From contig JAGXFX010000012.1 of assembly GCA_024637045.1 (NCBI GenBank), positions 1 to 43,093 of the forward strand: 43,093 nucleotides of DNA. The letters are read 5' to 3'. Of this stretch, positions 1 through 8,034 are shown in pieces (position 1 is the first letter of the stretch; every line of letters begins with the position of its first letter). The stretch is from Soehngenia sp. GTDB taxonomy: Bacteria > Bacillota > Clostridia > Tissierellales > Tissierellaceae. Made by a program: the position numbers and the translations under genes. The notes under the pieces are model-generated. The model searched no databases. It saw only the letters and a program-made list of their open reading frames with translations, and was not told the DNA's origin.

Positions 1-59
1 TGTCAGGAATAGAAAAGAGCGATAGTTCGTTTATAGAATCATCTGCTCCACCAAAATAA
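1..59 (+). CDS. C-terminal end of an unknown gene (partial)
   Basis: One frame (codons from base 3) stays open from the window edge to a TAA at 57-59 and encodes a short polar tail ending SSAPPK. A good intrinsic terminator follows within 25 bases, which supports a real gene end here. Too little is present to name the product. Confidence 0.4.
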   Translation, partial: SGIEKSDSSFIESSAPPK

Positions 60-81
60 CAAGTAAATATTAATGCAAAGT

Positions 82-109
82 AAACCCACTGATTTACTCA
101 GTGGGTTTT
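82..109 (+). terminator. Intrinsic terminator after the left-edge gene
   Basis: An 11-bp perfect stem (AAACCCACTGA at 82-92 pairing with 98-108) is followed by a short T run. It ends the gene entering from the left. It may also stop the convergent TetR transcript, though the T run on that strand is poor. Confidence 0.8.
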
Positions 110-204
110 GTATTATATATAACAATATATTTGAATTCGGATAATGCTTTTACTGGTAGATCAGTTATTGTTTTAATCTGAATCTGCCAAAATATTTTTT
201 ATAA

Positions 205-858
205 TTATGACAGACCTAAACTAATAATCATATCTAAATACTCCATAAATTTGTCTGTATATGATTGAACATCTTTGCTTTCTGTTTCAAGATACCTATT
301 CAAAAGTCCACTGTAAGTTAAAATCATTAATTCATTAATTTTTTCAGCAGTTTCTTTATCAGAGAAATAGCCCTTCTCAAGACAATTATCTACAAGAGCC
401 ATATTTCTTTTATAAATATCATTTTCACTTAACATGTCTATTAATCGCTTATTATCTGTCTTCAAACGTTCAGGGAATATTTTATGATATAAAGTAACTG
501 TTTCATTTAATTGAAGACTATATCTGGAAAAAAATAAATCATAAAAATCAGTTGGATTCTTAAAAGTCTCTTCAACAAAGATCCGGAAAACTTTTTTAAT
601 CTCATCCAATGGAGATAAATCATCTGGTATTTCTTTATATAGACGTGTTTTATATACTTCAAGATTTGAAATCTTAGTGAAAAAAATCAGATGCTCCAAG
701 TCGTTGAAATAGTTATAAATGGTAGCACCATTATATCCTGCTTTTTTTGCAATATTTCTAATAGTTGCTTTTTCAATACCTTCTTCTTGGATAATTTGGT
801 CCGTAGCTGTAATAAAATAAGCCATCATACGTAATCTTTTAATATTCAAGTTATTCAT
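205..858 (-). CDS. TetR/AcrR-family transcriptional regulator
   Basis: This is a 217-residue TetR-type repressor. The N-terminal helix-turn-helix reads TIRNIAKKAGYNGATIYNYF, the classical TetR recognition helix, and the C-terminal part is the variable ligand-binding helical domain. I chose the ATG at 858 because GGAGAG lies six bases upstream; an in-frame ATG at 882 has no ribosome binding site. The gene is divergent from the betaine reductase operon, and the only long inverted repeat between them (1101-1133) covers the operon promoter. I infer that it represses grdI-grdH-BCCT and is relieved by betaine or a metabolite; the ligand cannot be read from sequence. Confidence 0.88.
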   Translation of the reverse strand: MNNLNIKRLRMMAYFITATDQIIQEEGIEKATIRNIAKKAGYNGATIYNYFNDLEHLIFFTKISNLEVYKTRLYKEIPDDLSPLDEIKKVFRIFVEETFKNPTDFYDLFFSRYSLQLNETVTLYHKIFPERLKTDNKRLIDMLSENDIYKRNMALVDNCLEKGYFSDKETAEKINELMILTYSGLLNRYLETESKDVQSYTDKFMEYLDMIISLGLS

Positions 859-980
859 ATAATCTCTCCAATAATTTCTCATATATTATATTTTATAGAA
901 TATATTCTCAATATTCAACAATTAATTGATTTTTTGAAAATAATTAAATATCTACCAAATTATAGCATATAAATGCCAAA

Positions 981-996
981 AATGATAATTATCATT
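981..996. promoter_or_regulatory. 16-bp perfect palindrome, Fur-like half-sites
   Basis: AATGATAATTATCATT is a perfect palindrome in the tetR-grdI intergenic region. It contains the TGATAAT and ATTATCA half-sites of a Fur-family box, but overlapping and without the usual one-base spacer. A second short palindrome (AGAATATATTCT, 897-908) lies close to the tetR start. Both could be operators; AT-rich chance matches cannot be excluded. Confidence 0.3.
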
Positions 997-1100
997 AGAG
1001 TTTTGATTTTTCAAATGAACACAAAATACTGTCTTGTTTTTTAACTACTAAATATATAAAAACAATAAAAATCACAGTTAAAATATAAAAGCTTCAATTT

Positions 1101-1133
1101 CATAAACGTGTATACAAAATAAACACGTTTATG
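1101..1133. promoter_or_regulatory. Inverted-repeat operator of the betaine reductase operon
   Basis: Two perfect 11-bp arms (CATAAACGTGT at 1101-1111 and its complement at 1123-1133) flank an 11-bp spacer. The right arm abuts and partly overlaps the extended -10 of the operon promoter, so a bound protein would block RNA polymerase. The adjacent divergent TetR protein is the obvious candidate ligand (inference). Confidence 0.7.
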
Positions 1134-1140
1134 ATATAAT
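1132..1140 (+). promoter_or_regulatory. Extended -10 promoter of grdI-grdH
   Basis: TGATATAAT is an exact extended -10 element (TGnTATAAT). The matching -35 position (about 1112-1117, ATACAA) is poor, as is common for extended -10 promoters. It lies 50 bases before the grdI start and next to the inverted repeat. Confidence 0.6.
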
Positions 1141-1190
1141 GATTGCAAATATACTTGATATATAAATATCAATTTGAATGGAGGATGAAA

Positions 1191-2516
1191 ATGAGATTAG
1201 AAATTGGGAATTTCCAAGTTGAAAATATTGAATTTGGAATGAAATCTTCTTATGAGAACGGAACCTTAACAGTTAATAAAGAAGAGGCACTTTCTGTAGT
1301 AATGAAAGATGAACACATTACTGAAGCTGATATTATTTTGACCAAGCCTGGAGATGATGTTCGAATAGTACCAGTGAAGGAAGCAATTGAGCCAAGATTT
1401 AGATTGAATGATGGACCAACATTTCCTGGTATCACTGGTAAGCTTAATAGCGTTGGCAATGGAAAAACTGTTGCACTTAAAAATTGCAGCGTTTTAGCAG
1501 TGGGAAAACGCTGGGGCAGTTTTGGTGATGGTTTAATTGACATGAGTGGTGAAGGAGCTAAATACTCTATCTTCTCTCAATTCATTAATATTTGCCTGGT
1601 AGCTGATACTGATGAAGAATTTGAGCGACATGAAATACAAAAGAAAAACCATGCAATACGATGGGCAGCTCATCGTTTAGCAGAATACTTGGGAAGTATT
1701 GTAAAAGATATCACTCCAGATACAACTGAGATATTTGAATTAGAACCGATCACAAAACGTGATGAGAAAGTAAACAGCCTACCATCTGTTGTTTATGTTA
1801 TGCAAGCACAGTCTCAAATTGAAGAATCAGGTTTTAATGACTTAGTTTACGGTTGGGATACAAATTCTATACTACCAACATTTATGCATCCAAATGAAAT
1901 TTTTGATGGAGCGGTGATAGGAGGTAGTTATATGTGTTGCTCATCAAAATGGTCAACATTTGATTTTCAGAATTGCCCAACAATAAAATCTCTTTATAAT
2001 GAACATGGTAAAACAATAAACTTTCTAGGTGTAATAATGTCAAATCTAAATGTCTCCTTAGAACAGAAGGAAAGAGCAGCGATGTTTGTACAACAAATCG
2101 CCAGTAGCCTAGGAGCAGATGCAGCTATTATAACTGAAGAAGGTTATGGTAATACAGATGCTGATTTCATTAGAGTTATAACTCTTTTAGAAGAGGCAGG
2201 AATTAAAACTGTAGGAATGACAAATGAATGTACTGGCAGAGATGGACTCTCACAGCCATTAGCAGCTTTAGATGTAGCGGCAGATGCAATTATTTCATGT
2301 GGTAATGTATCTACCTTGATAGAATTACCACCTATGGGAACAGTTATTGGTGACTTGGATGCATTAATGAGAGATGGTTTATCTGGAGGTTGGGCAGATG
2401 ATGAAAAATTAGGACCTTCTGTTAGGGCAGATGGATCAATTATCATGGAAAATAATGCAATGTTTTGTGGGGATTCAACTCTTGGCCAATCAATAAAAAC
2501 AGTAATCGAATTTTAA
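1191..2516 (+). CDS. grdI: Betaine reductase component B, proprotein subunit GrdI
   Basis: This 441-residue protein belongs to the GrdE/GrdG/GrdI family, the substrate-binding proprotein subunit of the Stickland-type glycine, sarcosine and betaine reductases. Family proteins are cleaved autocatalytically at an internal cysteine to make a pyruvoyl group; the likely site here is Cys249 or Cys250 in GGSYMCCSSKWS. The ATG at 1191 starts MRLEIGNF, the usual family start, and follows GGAGG at 1180-1184; an upstream in-frame start at 1143 has no binding site. grdH begins 16 bases after the stop. The betaine assignment rests on the neighbouring BCCT transporter; sequence alone does not fully separate betaine from sarcosine. 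GrdA, GrdC and GrdD are not in the window and must come from elsewhere. Confidence 0.9.
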   Translation: MRLEIGNFQVENIEFGMKSSYENGTLTVNKEEALSVVMKDEHITEADIILTKPGDDVRIVPVKEAIEPRFRLNDGPTFPGITGKLNSVGNGKTVALKNCSVLAVGKRWGSFGDGLIDMSGEGAKYSIFSQFINICLVADTDEEFERHEIQKKNHAIRWAAHRLAEYLGSIVKDITPDTTEIFELEPITKRDEKVNSLPSVVYVMQAQSQIEESGFNDLVYGWDTNSILPTFMHPNEIFDGAVIGGSYMCCSSKWSTFDFQNCPTIKSLYNEHGKTINFLGVIMSNLNVSLEQKERAAMFVQQIASSLGADAAIITEEGYGNTDADFIRVITLLEEAGIKTVGMTNECTGRDGLSQPLAALDVAADAIISCGNVSTLIELPPMGTVIGDLDALMRDGLSGGWADDEKLGPSVRADGSIIMENNAMFCGDSTLGQSIKTVIEF

Positions 2517-2532
2517 TATGGAGGTGAATAAA

Positions 2533-3846
2533 ATGAAGAAGGGTATTTTATATTTAAATCAATTTTTCGGACAAATTGGCGGAGAGGATAAAGCAGACTA
2601 TGAACCCTCTATTCATGAAGGACAAGTTGGAGCAGGACTTTTACTAAATAGCTTATTGGAAGATACAGAAATTACTCATACTGTAATATGTGGGGATAAT
2701 TTTATGGGTTCTAATGAAGCAGTAGCGGTAGATACTATACTGGGATTTCTAGAAGGGAAAGAATTTGATATTTTCTTTGCTGGACCAGCCTTTCAAGCAG
2801 GTCGTTACGGAAATGCCTGTGGGGTAATTTGTAAGGCTGTAAAAGAGAAGTTTGGTGTACCTGTTATTACATCAATGCACCCAGAGAATCCGGGTGTCGA
2901 TATGTTTAAAAAAGATGTCTACATTTTAAGAGGTGGTCCTAGTGCTGCTAATATGAAAAAAGATATGACCCAAATGGCTGAATTAGGAAATAAATTTTTA
3001 AAAGGTGAAAAAATAAAAGGTGCCGAGACTGAAGGCTATTATCCGAGGGGAATTCGTCTAGAAATTTTTTTAGAAGATGAAACACCAGCTTCAAAGAGAG
3101 CAATAAACATGCTCCTCAAGAAAATCAATAATGAACCTTTCGTTTCGGAATTGCCAATACCAGAGCTGGAGACAGTACCAATAGCACCAGCAATAGAATT
3201 GGCTAATGCTAAAATCGCACTTATCACTTCAGGGGGCATTGTCCCCGTTGGTAACCCAGACAAAATCCAATCTTCCTCAGCAACACGTTGGGGACGTTAC
3301 TCGATTGCAGGAATGAAGAGATTAGGAAACGAAGCAGAGGGAGCATTTAAAACAATTCATGCTGGATATGATCCATCAGCAGCAAATGCTGATCCTAATA
3401 TAACTTTACCTTTGGATGCTCTCAGAGCTTATGAAGAAGAAGGAAAGATTAAAAGTATTCATGATTATTACTATGCGACTGTTGGTACAGGAACAGCTGA
3501 AGGAGAAGCTGCAAGAATGGCTCTGGAAATAATTGAATACTTAAAAGCAGATGATGTAGATGCTGTTATTTTGACTTCCACCTGAGGTACCTGTACACGT
3601 TGCGGTGCAACGATGGTTAAAGAAATAGAAAAAGCAGGTATTACAGTTGTACAAATGGCGAACTTGATTCCAATAGCTAAAACGGTTGGTTCAAATCGTA
3701 TGGTTCCGACTATTTCTATTCCCTATCCTTTAGGGGATCCTAAGACATCAAAAGAAGAGCAATGGAAATTGAGATATCATAGAGTTGGTGTTGCATTAGA
3801 TGCTTTGGCAACTGATATCGAAGAACAAACAGTATTTGAAGTATAA
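2533..3846 (+). CDS. grdH: Betaine reductase component B, selenoprotein subunit GrdH (UGA = Sec)
   Basis: This gene is read through an in-frame UGA at 3583-3585, giving 437 residues with selenocysteine at position 351. The sequence around it, TS-T-U-GTCTRCGATMVKEIE, is the UxxCxxC signature of the GrdB/GrdF/GrdH family, and the reading frame continues without change to TAA at 3844. A 6-bp hairpin just behind the UGA fits a bacterial SECIS element. The ATG at 2533 is preferred over 2518 because GGAGGTG lies just before it. With GrdI it forms the component that takes the substrate and transfers the methyl-amine leaving group, passing a carboxymethyl group to GrdA; family knowledge gives trimethylamine and acetyl phosphate as end products from betaine. 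An automatic annotation would split this gene into 2518-3585 and 3613-3846. Confidence 0.93.
3598..3612 (+). promoter_or_regulatory. Putative bacterial SECIS element in grdH
   Basis: CGTTGC (3598-3603) pairs perfectly with GCAACG (3607-3612) around the loop GGT. The loop lies 18 bases behind the UGA and has G in its first positions, which fits the known rules for bacterial SECIS elements. The element is inside the coding sequence, as expected in bacteria. Confidence 0.7.
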
Positions 3847-3874
3847 TACTTAAGAATGGAGGATAGGTGAATTT

Positions 3875-5377
3875 ATGAAAAAAGAACAATTTTGGAATCC
3901 AGTTTTTACAATATCTTTAATAATATCAGTTATTGTAGTTGGTCTGGGTGTTATTTTACCAGAGGGTTTTGCAAGCATAACATCAGCATCATTTGATTTT
4001 TTGGTAGGTAACTTTGGGTGGTTTTATATTATAACAATGTCATCATTCGTGGTATTTTCACTCGTGATGTTATTTAGTAAGTACGGTGATATTAAATTGG
4101 GTAAGCCAGATGATAAACCTGAGTATAGCTTAATGTCATGGTTTGGAATGCTTTTTAGTGCAGGCATGGGTGTAGGTCTAATATTCTTCGGCGTAGCAGA
4201 GCCATTATTCCACTATGGTGGACCACTGAGTATTATCGAACCAGAATCTGCAGCAGCACTTGACTTTGCTTTTAGAAAGTCATTTTTACACTGGGGATTA
4301 CATCCTTGGGCAGCTTATGCAATTATGGCATTAGCTTTAGCTTATATGCAGTTTAGAAGAGAAGAAAAAGGTCTTGTTAGTAGTATCTTTATTCCTCTAA
4401 TTGGAAGAGAGAAAGCAACCGGGCCAATTGGTAAGACAATCGATATCTTAGCAATTTTCGCTACTGTTGCTGGTGTTGCTTCTTCACTTGGGATGGCAAC
4501 AATGCAGATTAATGGTGGATTGAATGGATTAGTGGGATTACCAGTTAATACAGGTATTCAATTGGCTATTATTGCAATAATAACATTCTTATTTGTTATA
4601 ACTGCAGTCATGGGAATTGATAAGGGTATTAAGCTCGTATCAGATATGAATATTACATTATGTTTTGGATTAATGATAGTAGCATTTTTAGTAGGACCAA
4701 AAGTTGAAATATTGAATAACTTAAGTAATTCTGTAGGGTTGTACTTAGCAGGACTTATTCCAGATAGTTTTGCAATATCTAGTGATCCATGGTACGGCTG
4801 GTGGACAATATTCTACTGGGCTTGGTGGATTGCTTGGGCTCCATTTGTTGGAACATTTATAGCGAGAATATCTAAAGGCAGAACAATCAGACAATTCATT
4901 ACTGGCGTTCTGATTGCACCAACAATTATGAGTTTCTTCTGGTTCTCAATATTTGGAACCGTTGGGATTAAGGTATATGATAAAATTGGTGCTTTCACTA
5001 CAGAAACAGCATTCTTCCAAGTATTTGAACATTATCCGTTAGGAACATTATTATCTGGTGTAGCAGTATTACTATTAACTACTTTCTTTATTACATCAGC
5101 TAATTCAGCAACATTTGTAATGGGTATGTTATCAGAAGATGGAAATTTAGATCCAGGTACACCTAAGAAAATAATTTGGGGACTAGTAACAGCAGGCTTG
5201 GCAGCAGTATTATTACTTGCAGGCGGTTTAAGTGCTTTACAAACAGGTTCAATTGTAGCGGCATTCCCATTTGCATTTGTAATGATTGCAGCGATGGTCT
5301 CCTTTGCTAAAGCGTTAAAAGGCGATGCAGCTTTTATGGCGGGACAGCAAGAAGTATCAGATGAAGAATTGGAATAA
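3875..5377 (+). CDS. BCCT-family glycine betaine transporter
   Basis: The 500-residue protein has about twelve membrane segments and the marks of betaine/carnitine/choline transporters. SAGMGVGLIFFGVAEPLFHY is the third-helix glycine stretch found in Na+-coupled members such as BetP, and FYWAWWIAWAPFVGTFIARI is the tryptophan-rich substrate-site helix. The N and C tails are short, so the long C-terminal osmosensor of BetP is absent; this suggests uptake for catabolism rather than osmotic control (inference). It starts 28 bases after grdH with GGAGG at 3858-3862, and a strong terminator follows, so grdI-grdH-BCCT form one operon. Confidence 0.92.
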   Translation: MKKEQFWNPVFTISLIISVIVVGLGVILPEGFASITSASFDFLVGNFGWFYIITMSSFVVFSLVMLFSKYGDIKLGKPDDKPEYSLMSWFGMLFSAGMGVGLIFFGVAEPLFHYGGPLSIIEPESAAALDFAFRKSFLHWGLHPWAAYAIMALALAYMQFRREEKGLVSSIFIPLIGREKATGPIGKTIDILAIFATVAGVASSLGMATMQINGGLNGLVGLPVNTGIQLAIIAIITFLFVITAVMGIDKGIKLVSDMNITLCFGLMIVAFLVGPKVEILNNLSNSVGLYLAGLIPDSFAISSDPWYGWWTIFYWAWWIAWAPFVGTFIARISKGRTIRQFITGVLIAPTIMSFFWFSIFGTVGIKVYDKIGAFTTETAFFQVFEHYPLGTLLSGVAVLLLTTFFITSANSATFVMGMLSEDGNLDPGTPKKIIWGLVTAGLAAVLLLAGGLSALQTGSIVAAFPFAFVMIAAMVSFAKALKGDAAFMAGQQEVSDEELE

Positions 5378-5464
5378 TGTATTGAATATTTAACAAGAAA
5401 GATAATAATGATCTTACTTGTAGACTCAATAGACATTATTCACAAATAAATATTTGCACAAAAG

Positions 5465-5497
5465 AAACCCTCTTGATTTCAAGAGGGTTTTATATTT
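5465..5497 (+). terminator. Terminator of the betaine operon
   Basis: A 12-bp stem (AAACCCTCTTGA at 5465-5476 pairing with 5479-5490) is followed by a T-rich stretch. It lies 90 bases after the BCCT stop. Confidence 0.85.
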
Positions 5498-5595
5498 TGA
5501 GGAGTTCCTCAGATCAATGCTACTACATTTATAGTCACTGGATGAAACTCAGAATTCTATATTAACAAAATATTAACAAAGTTACGAAAATTGCA

Positions 5596-5638
5596 TTGTA
5601 TTTATTCAGATATTGCTATATAATATTAATATAGCAAT
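5596..5638 (+). promoter_or_regulatory. Strong sigma-A promoter with inverted repeat over the -10
   Basis: TTGTAT (5596-5601), a 17-base spacer and TATAAT (5619-5624) make a good vegetative promoter. A perfect 10-bp inverted repeat (ATTGCTATAT at 5612-5621 and 5629-5638, 7-base spacer) covers the -10 and start region and could be an operator. The transcript would start near 5631. Confidence 0.6.
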
Positions 5639-5746
5639 GAATTAAAGCAAAGAAGCATAAATGGATTCGAAGACTGTTTGACCTGATTTTGGACGCTTTG
5701 GTCATACAAGAGTCAATAGCGTAACCGGCCTTTTGGCCGGTTTTTT
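5631..5746 (+). ncRNA. Candidate small structured RNA or attenuated leader upstream of csbD
   Basis: About 115 bases between a good promoter and an intrinsic terminator contain no convincing reading frame. The stretch folds into a nested hairpin (GACT 5672-5675 with AGTC 5711-5714 outside, TGACC 5679-5683 with GGTCA 5700-5704 inside) followed by a terminator. I recognise no known riboswitch or RNA family in it. It may be a free small RNA, or a leader that limits transcription into csbD. Confidence 0.45.
5723..5746 (+). terminator. Intrinsic terminator of the candidate RNA
   Basis: AACCGGCC (5723-5730) pairs with GGCCGGTT (5735-5742) around TTTT, and six T follow. It is one of the strongest terminators in the window. 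Confidence 0.85.
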
Positions 5747-5861
5747 GTTGTATGAAGGGAGGGGATGCACACTAAAATGGGCTTTAGTATATTTCAACTT
5801 GGTAGACAAATCTATGATTCATCAGATTATGAATGAAATAAATCCACATTGGAGGATAAAA

Positions 5862-6062
5862 ATGAACGAGTCAATTTTAAAAGGAAAGTGGAATCAACTT
5901 AAAGGTAGCGTTAAGAAACAATGGGGCGAGCTTACTGATGATGATCTTGATGTAGTAGAAGGTGATTCTCAGAAGCTAGCAGGAAAAATTCAAGAAAGAT
6001 ATGGTAAATCCAAGGAAGAGGCAGAAAAGGAAGTTAGAGAATTTGAAAAAAGGCAAGAGTAG
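5862..6062 (+). CDS. csbD: CsbD-family stress protein
   Basis: This 66-residue, highly charged soluble protein matches the CsbD family over its whole length: KGKWNQLKGSVKKQWGELTD, then a DLDVVEG turn and a KLAGKIQERYGKSKEEAE helix. In Bacillus the family is under general-stress control; its molecular role is not known. The ATG at 5862 follows GGAGG at 5851-5855; a longer frame starting at 5733 overlaps the terminator and is not real. The RsbU-like phosphatase two genes downstream would fit a stress context, but no sigma-B genes are seen here. Confidence 0.88.
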   Translation: MNESILKGKWNQLKGSVKKQWGELTDDDLDVVEGDSQKLAGKIQERYGKSKEEAEKEVREFEKRQE

Positions 6063-6270
6063 CTAATAAAATTGTACCCGGCAATTTTAGCATTTGTAGC
6101 AGGGTGCGATATAAGTCAGAACTCACTCTAATATTTTGGAATGCCAGAAGCGAAGATGGTATTCCTAAATCATCATAAAGGGAATAAGAAGCCTATTATT
6201 TGTTTAGTGATACTTCTTATGAAAATATAACTTTATGGATAGTATTTTGAATTTGAAAGGAGAGATTGCT

Positions 6271-6345
6271 GTGAATATGGGGTTAGGTATAGTTGGAACA
6301 ATATTGGTTGTTCTTTTGGTCCTCTGGCTTCTTAATGTAATTTAG
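6271..6345 (+). CDS. Very small hydrophobic membrane peptide (24 aa)
   Basis: A GTG at 6271 with AGGAGA seven bases upstream opens a 24-codon frame ending at TAG 6343-6345. The peptide MNMGLGIVGTILVVLLVLWL (then LNVI) is a single membrane helix, like the tiny lmo0937/DUF5670-type membrane proteins often found near stress genes. The good binding site and the helix support a real gene; the family assignment is tentative. Between it and csbD (6063-6270) I see only a weak stem. Confidence 0.6.
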   Translation: MNMGLGIVGTILVVLLVLWLLNVI

Positions 6346-6434
6346 CATTCCAATATTGTATCTATATTGCATAAAATGACAGGTAATGCTTTAGTATTAT
6401 GAAAAGTCTATGAACTAGTATAATTTAGATTTAA

Positions 6435-6473
6435 TAAGGGGTGGAGTCGGGAGAAGCCGTCATCTGCCCCTTA
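6435..6473 (+). other. Leader stem before the metallophosphatase gene
   Basis: TAAGGGG (6435-6441) pairs with CCCCTTA (6467-6473), enclosing a G-rich purine stretch. It lies just after a possible -10 (TATAAT, 6419-6424) and 45 bases before the coding start. No known riboswitch class was recognised. Confidence 0.3.
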
Positions 6474-6518
6474 GCAGTTATTCTGGATTATTCTGGAGTA
6501 ACACAAGGAGGTAATAAA

Positions 6519-7967
6519 ATGGAAAATAAAACGTCACTGACCATTATTCAAATGAATGATAGCCATGCCTATTTTGATTTGCATCAGGAATTGTTTTGGG
6601 AATCAGCGGAGCCAGTGTATCGTCCAGTAGGCGGATATGCACGGATTGCAACAATCGTTCGGCAAATACGCGAAACTAATGGAGACCGTGTGCTGTTCTG
6701 CGACAATGGAGATACACTGAACGGTACATATGCTGCGGTCGAGACTGAGGGAGCGACAATGGTACCTGTAGTTAATGCATTGGGTCTGGATGCAATGTCA
6801 TCCCATTGGGAATTTGCATATGGTCCGTTGATTTTTAAGAAACGAATATCGGAACTGAATTTTCCAGTTCTGGCAATCAATATTTTCGATAAAAAAACAA
6901 ATGAGCTGATCTTTAAACCTTACATTGTTAAAGTAATAGGAGCCTTGAGGGTAGGGCTGATTGGCATTGCATCCAATATTGTCGACAGCACCATGCCGCC
7001 TTCATTTAGTGAGGGGATTCGTTTTACACTTGGCAGAGAAGAGTTGCCCAAAGCAGTAGAGAGGCTACGAAATGATGAACACGTGGACCTAATAATTCTT
7101 ATATCACACCTTGGTTTTCCTCAGGACATGAAACTATTGTCGGAAGTCGAGGGTGTGGATATTTGCCTTAGCGGACATACACACAATCGAAATGCTGAGC
7201 CTGTACGTCAGGGAAGCGCACTGATCATGCAATCTGGTAGCCATGGTTCGTTTCTTGGTAGAATTGATCTGGAGATAGTAGATGGTGGAATTGCAAGCTA
7301 TGAACATCAATTAATTGAGGTTAAATCAAGCATTATACCCGATCCTGATATGGCTGATATAATCGATCGCGAACTGGCACCATTTAAAGACAAGCTAAAT
7401 ACTGTTGTTGGCGAAACTGCAACGGCATTGAATCGTTACACAATGTTGGAATCAACTATGGATAATTTTCTCTTGCAATCCTTGCTGGAAGCATCCGGTG
7501 CCGAGCTAGCTTTTTCAAATGGATGGAGATATGGCGCTCCTGTCATTCCAGGGCCGGTTTTGTTGAATGATCTTTACAATATTATACCAATGGACCCACC
7601 CATTGGTAAAGTTGAACTAACCGGTGATGAATTAATCAGTATGCTGGAAGAAAATCTGGAACGCACATTTGCAGCAGATCCATACGAACAAATGGGTGGG
7701 TATATAAAAAGAGGACTCGGACTAACTGTTTATTTGAAAGTTGAAAACCCAGCAGGGCAACGCATCCAGCAAGTGTTTGTTGGAAACGAACCTTTAGATA
7801 GGTCGCGCAAATATCATACTGCATTTGTAACCGAGCAAGGTGTCCCACGAGAATATGGTAGTAAAAGAAGTGAAATGAACGTACATGCAGTCGAGGCAAT
7901 GCAAGCATACTTGTCGAAGCACAATCCTTTAAATGCTGAAATACGTGGAACTTATATTCTTGTTTAG
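6519..7967 (+). CDS. SoxB-like bifunctional metallophosphatase/5'-nucleotidase, no signal peptide
   Basis: This 482-residue protein has an N-terminal calcineurin-type metallophosphatase domain (IIQMNDSHAYF, CDNGDTLNGT, ILISHLGFP, LSGHTHNR) and a C-terminal 5'-nucleotidase domain (SNGWRYGAPV, MLEENLERTFA, MGGYIKRGLG). The motif normally reading GNHEFDYG is SSHWEFAYG, and the DPYEQMGGY segment also resembles the SoxB branch rather than UshA. Most relatives are exported, but no signal peptide precedes MENKTSL, so it probably works in the cytoplasm. The ATG at 6519 has AAGGAGG in front; an upstream in-frame start at 6441 is inside the leader stem. The substrate is unknown, with nucleotides or another phosphoester possible. 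Codons are richer in G and C than in its neighbours, which suggests transfer. Confidence 0.85.
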   Translation: MENKTSLTIIQMNDSHAYFDLHQELFWESAEPVYRPVGGYARIATIVRQIRETNGDRVLFCDNGDTLNGTYAAVETEGATMVPVVNALGLDAMSSHWEFAYGPLIFKKRISELNFPVLAINIFDKKTNELIFKPYIVKVIGALRVGLIGIASNIVDSTMPPSFSEGIRFTLGREELPKAVERLRNDEHVDLIILISHLGFPQDMKLLSEVEGVDICLSGHTHNRNAEPVRQGSALIMQSGSHGSFLGRIDLEIVDGGIASYEHQLIEVKSSIIPDPDMADIIDRELAPFKDKLNTVVGETATALNRYTMLESTMDNFLLQSLLEASGAELAFSNGWRYGAPVIPGPVLLNDLYNIIPMDPPIGKVELTGDELISMLEENLERTFAADPYEQMGGYIKRGLGLTVYLKVENPAGQRIQQVFVGNEPLDRSRKYHTAFVTEQGVPREYGSKRSEMNVHAVEAMQAYLSKHNPLNAEIRGTYILV

Positions 7968-8003
7968 CAAGAATAGGAGGGAATTAGCGATAAAATGATA
8001 TCC

Positions 8004-8034
8004 AAAATAAAAACCCAGGGTATAAATCCTGGGC
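8004..8034 (-). terminator. Terminator between convergent genes
   Basis: CCCAGG (8014-8019) pairs with CCTGGG (8028-8033). The T run is best on the minus strand, so it mainly ends the MASE3-PP2C gene, and it may also serve the metallophosphatase gene. Confidence 0.75.

Noticed and set aside
3583..3612. Premature stop splitting the second betaine reductase gene, as for a pseudogene
   Set aside because: Frame, length, UxxCxxC signature and SECIS-like hairpin all fit selenocysteine read-through.
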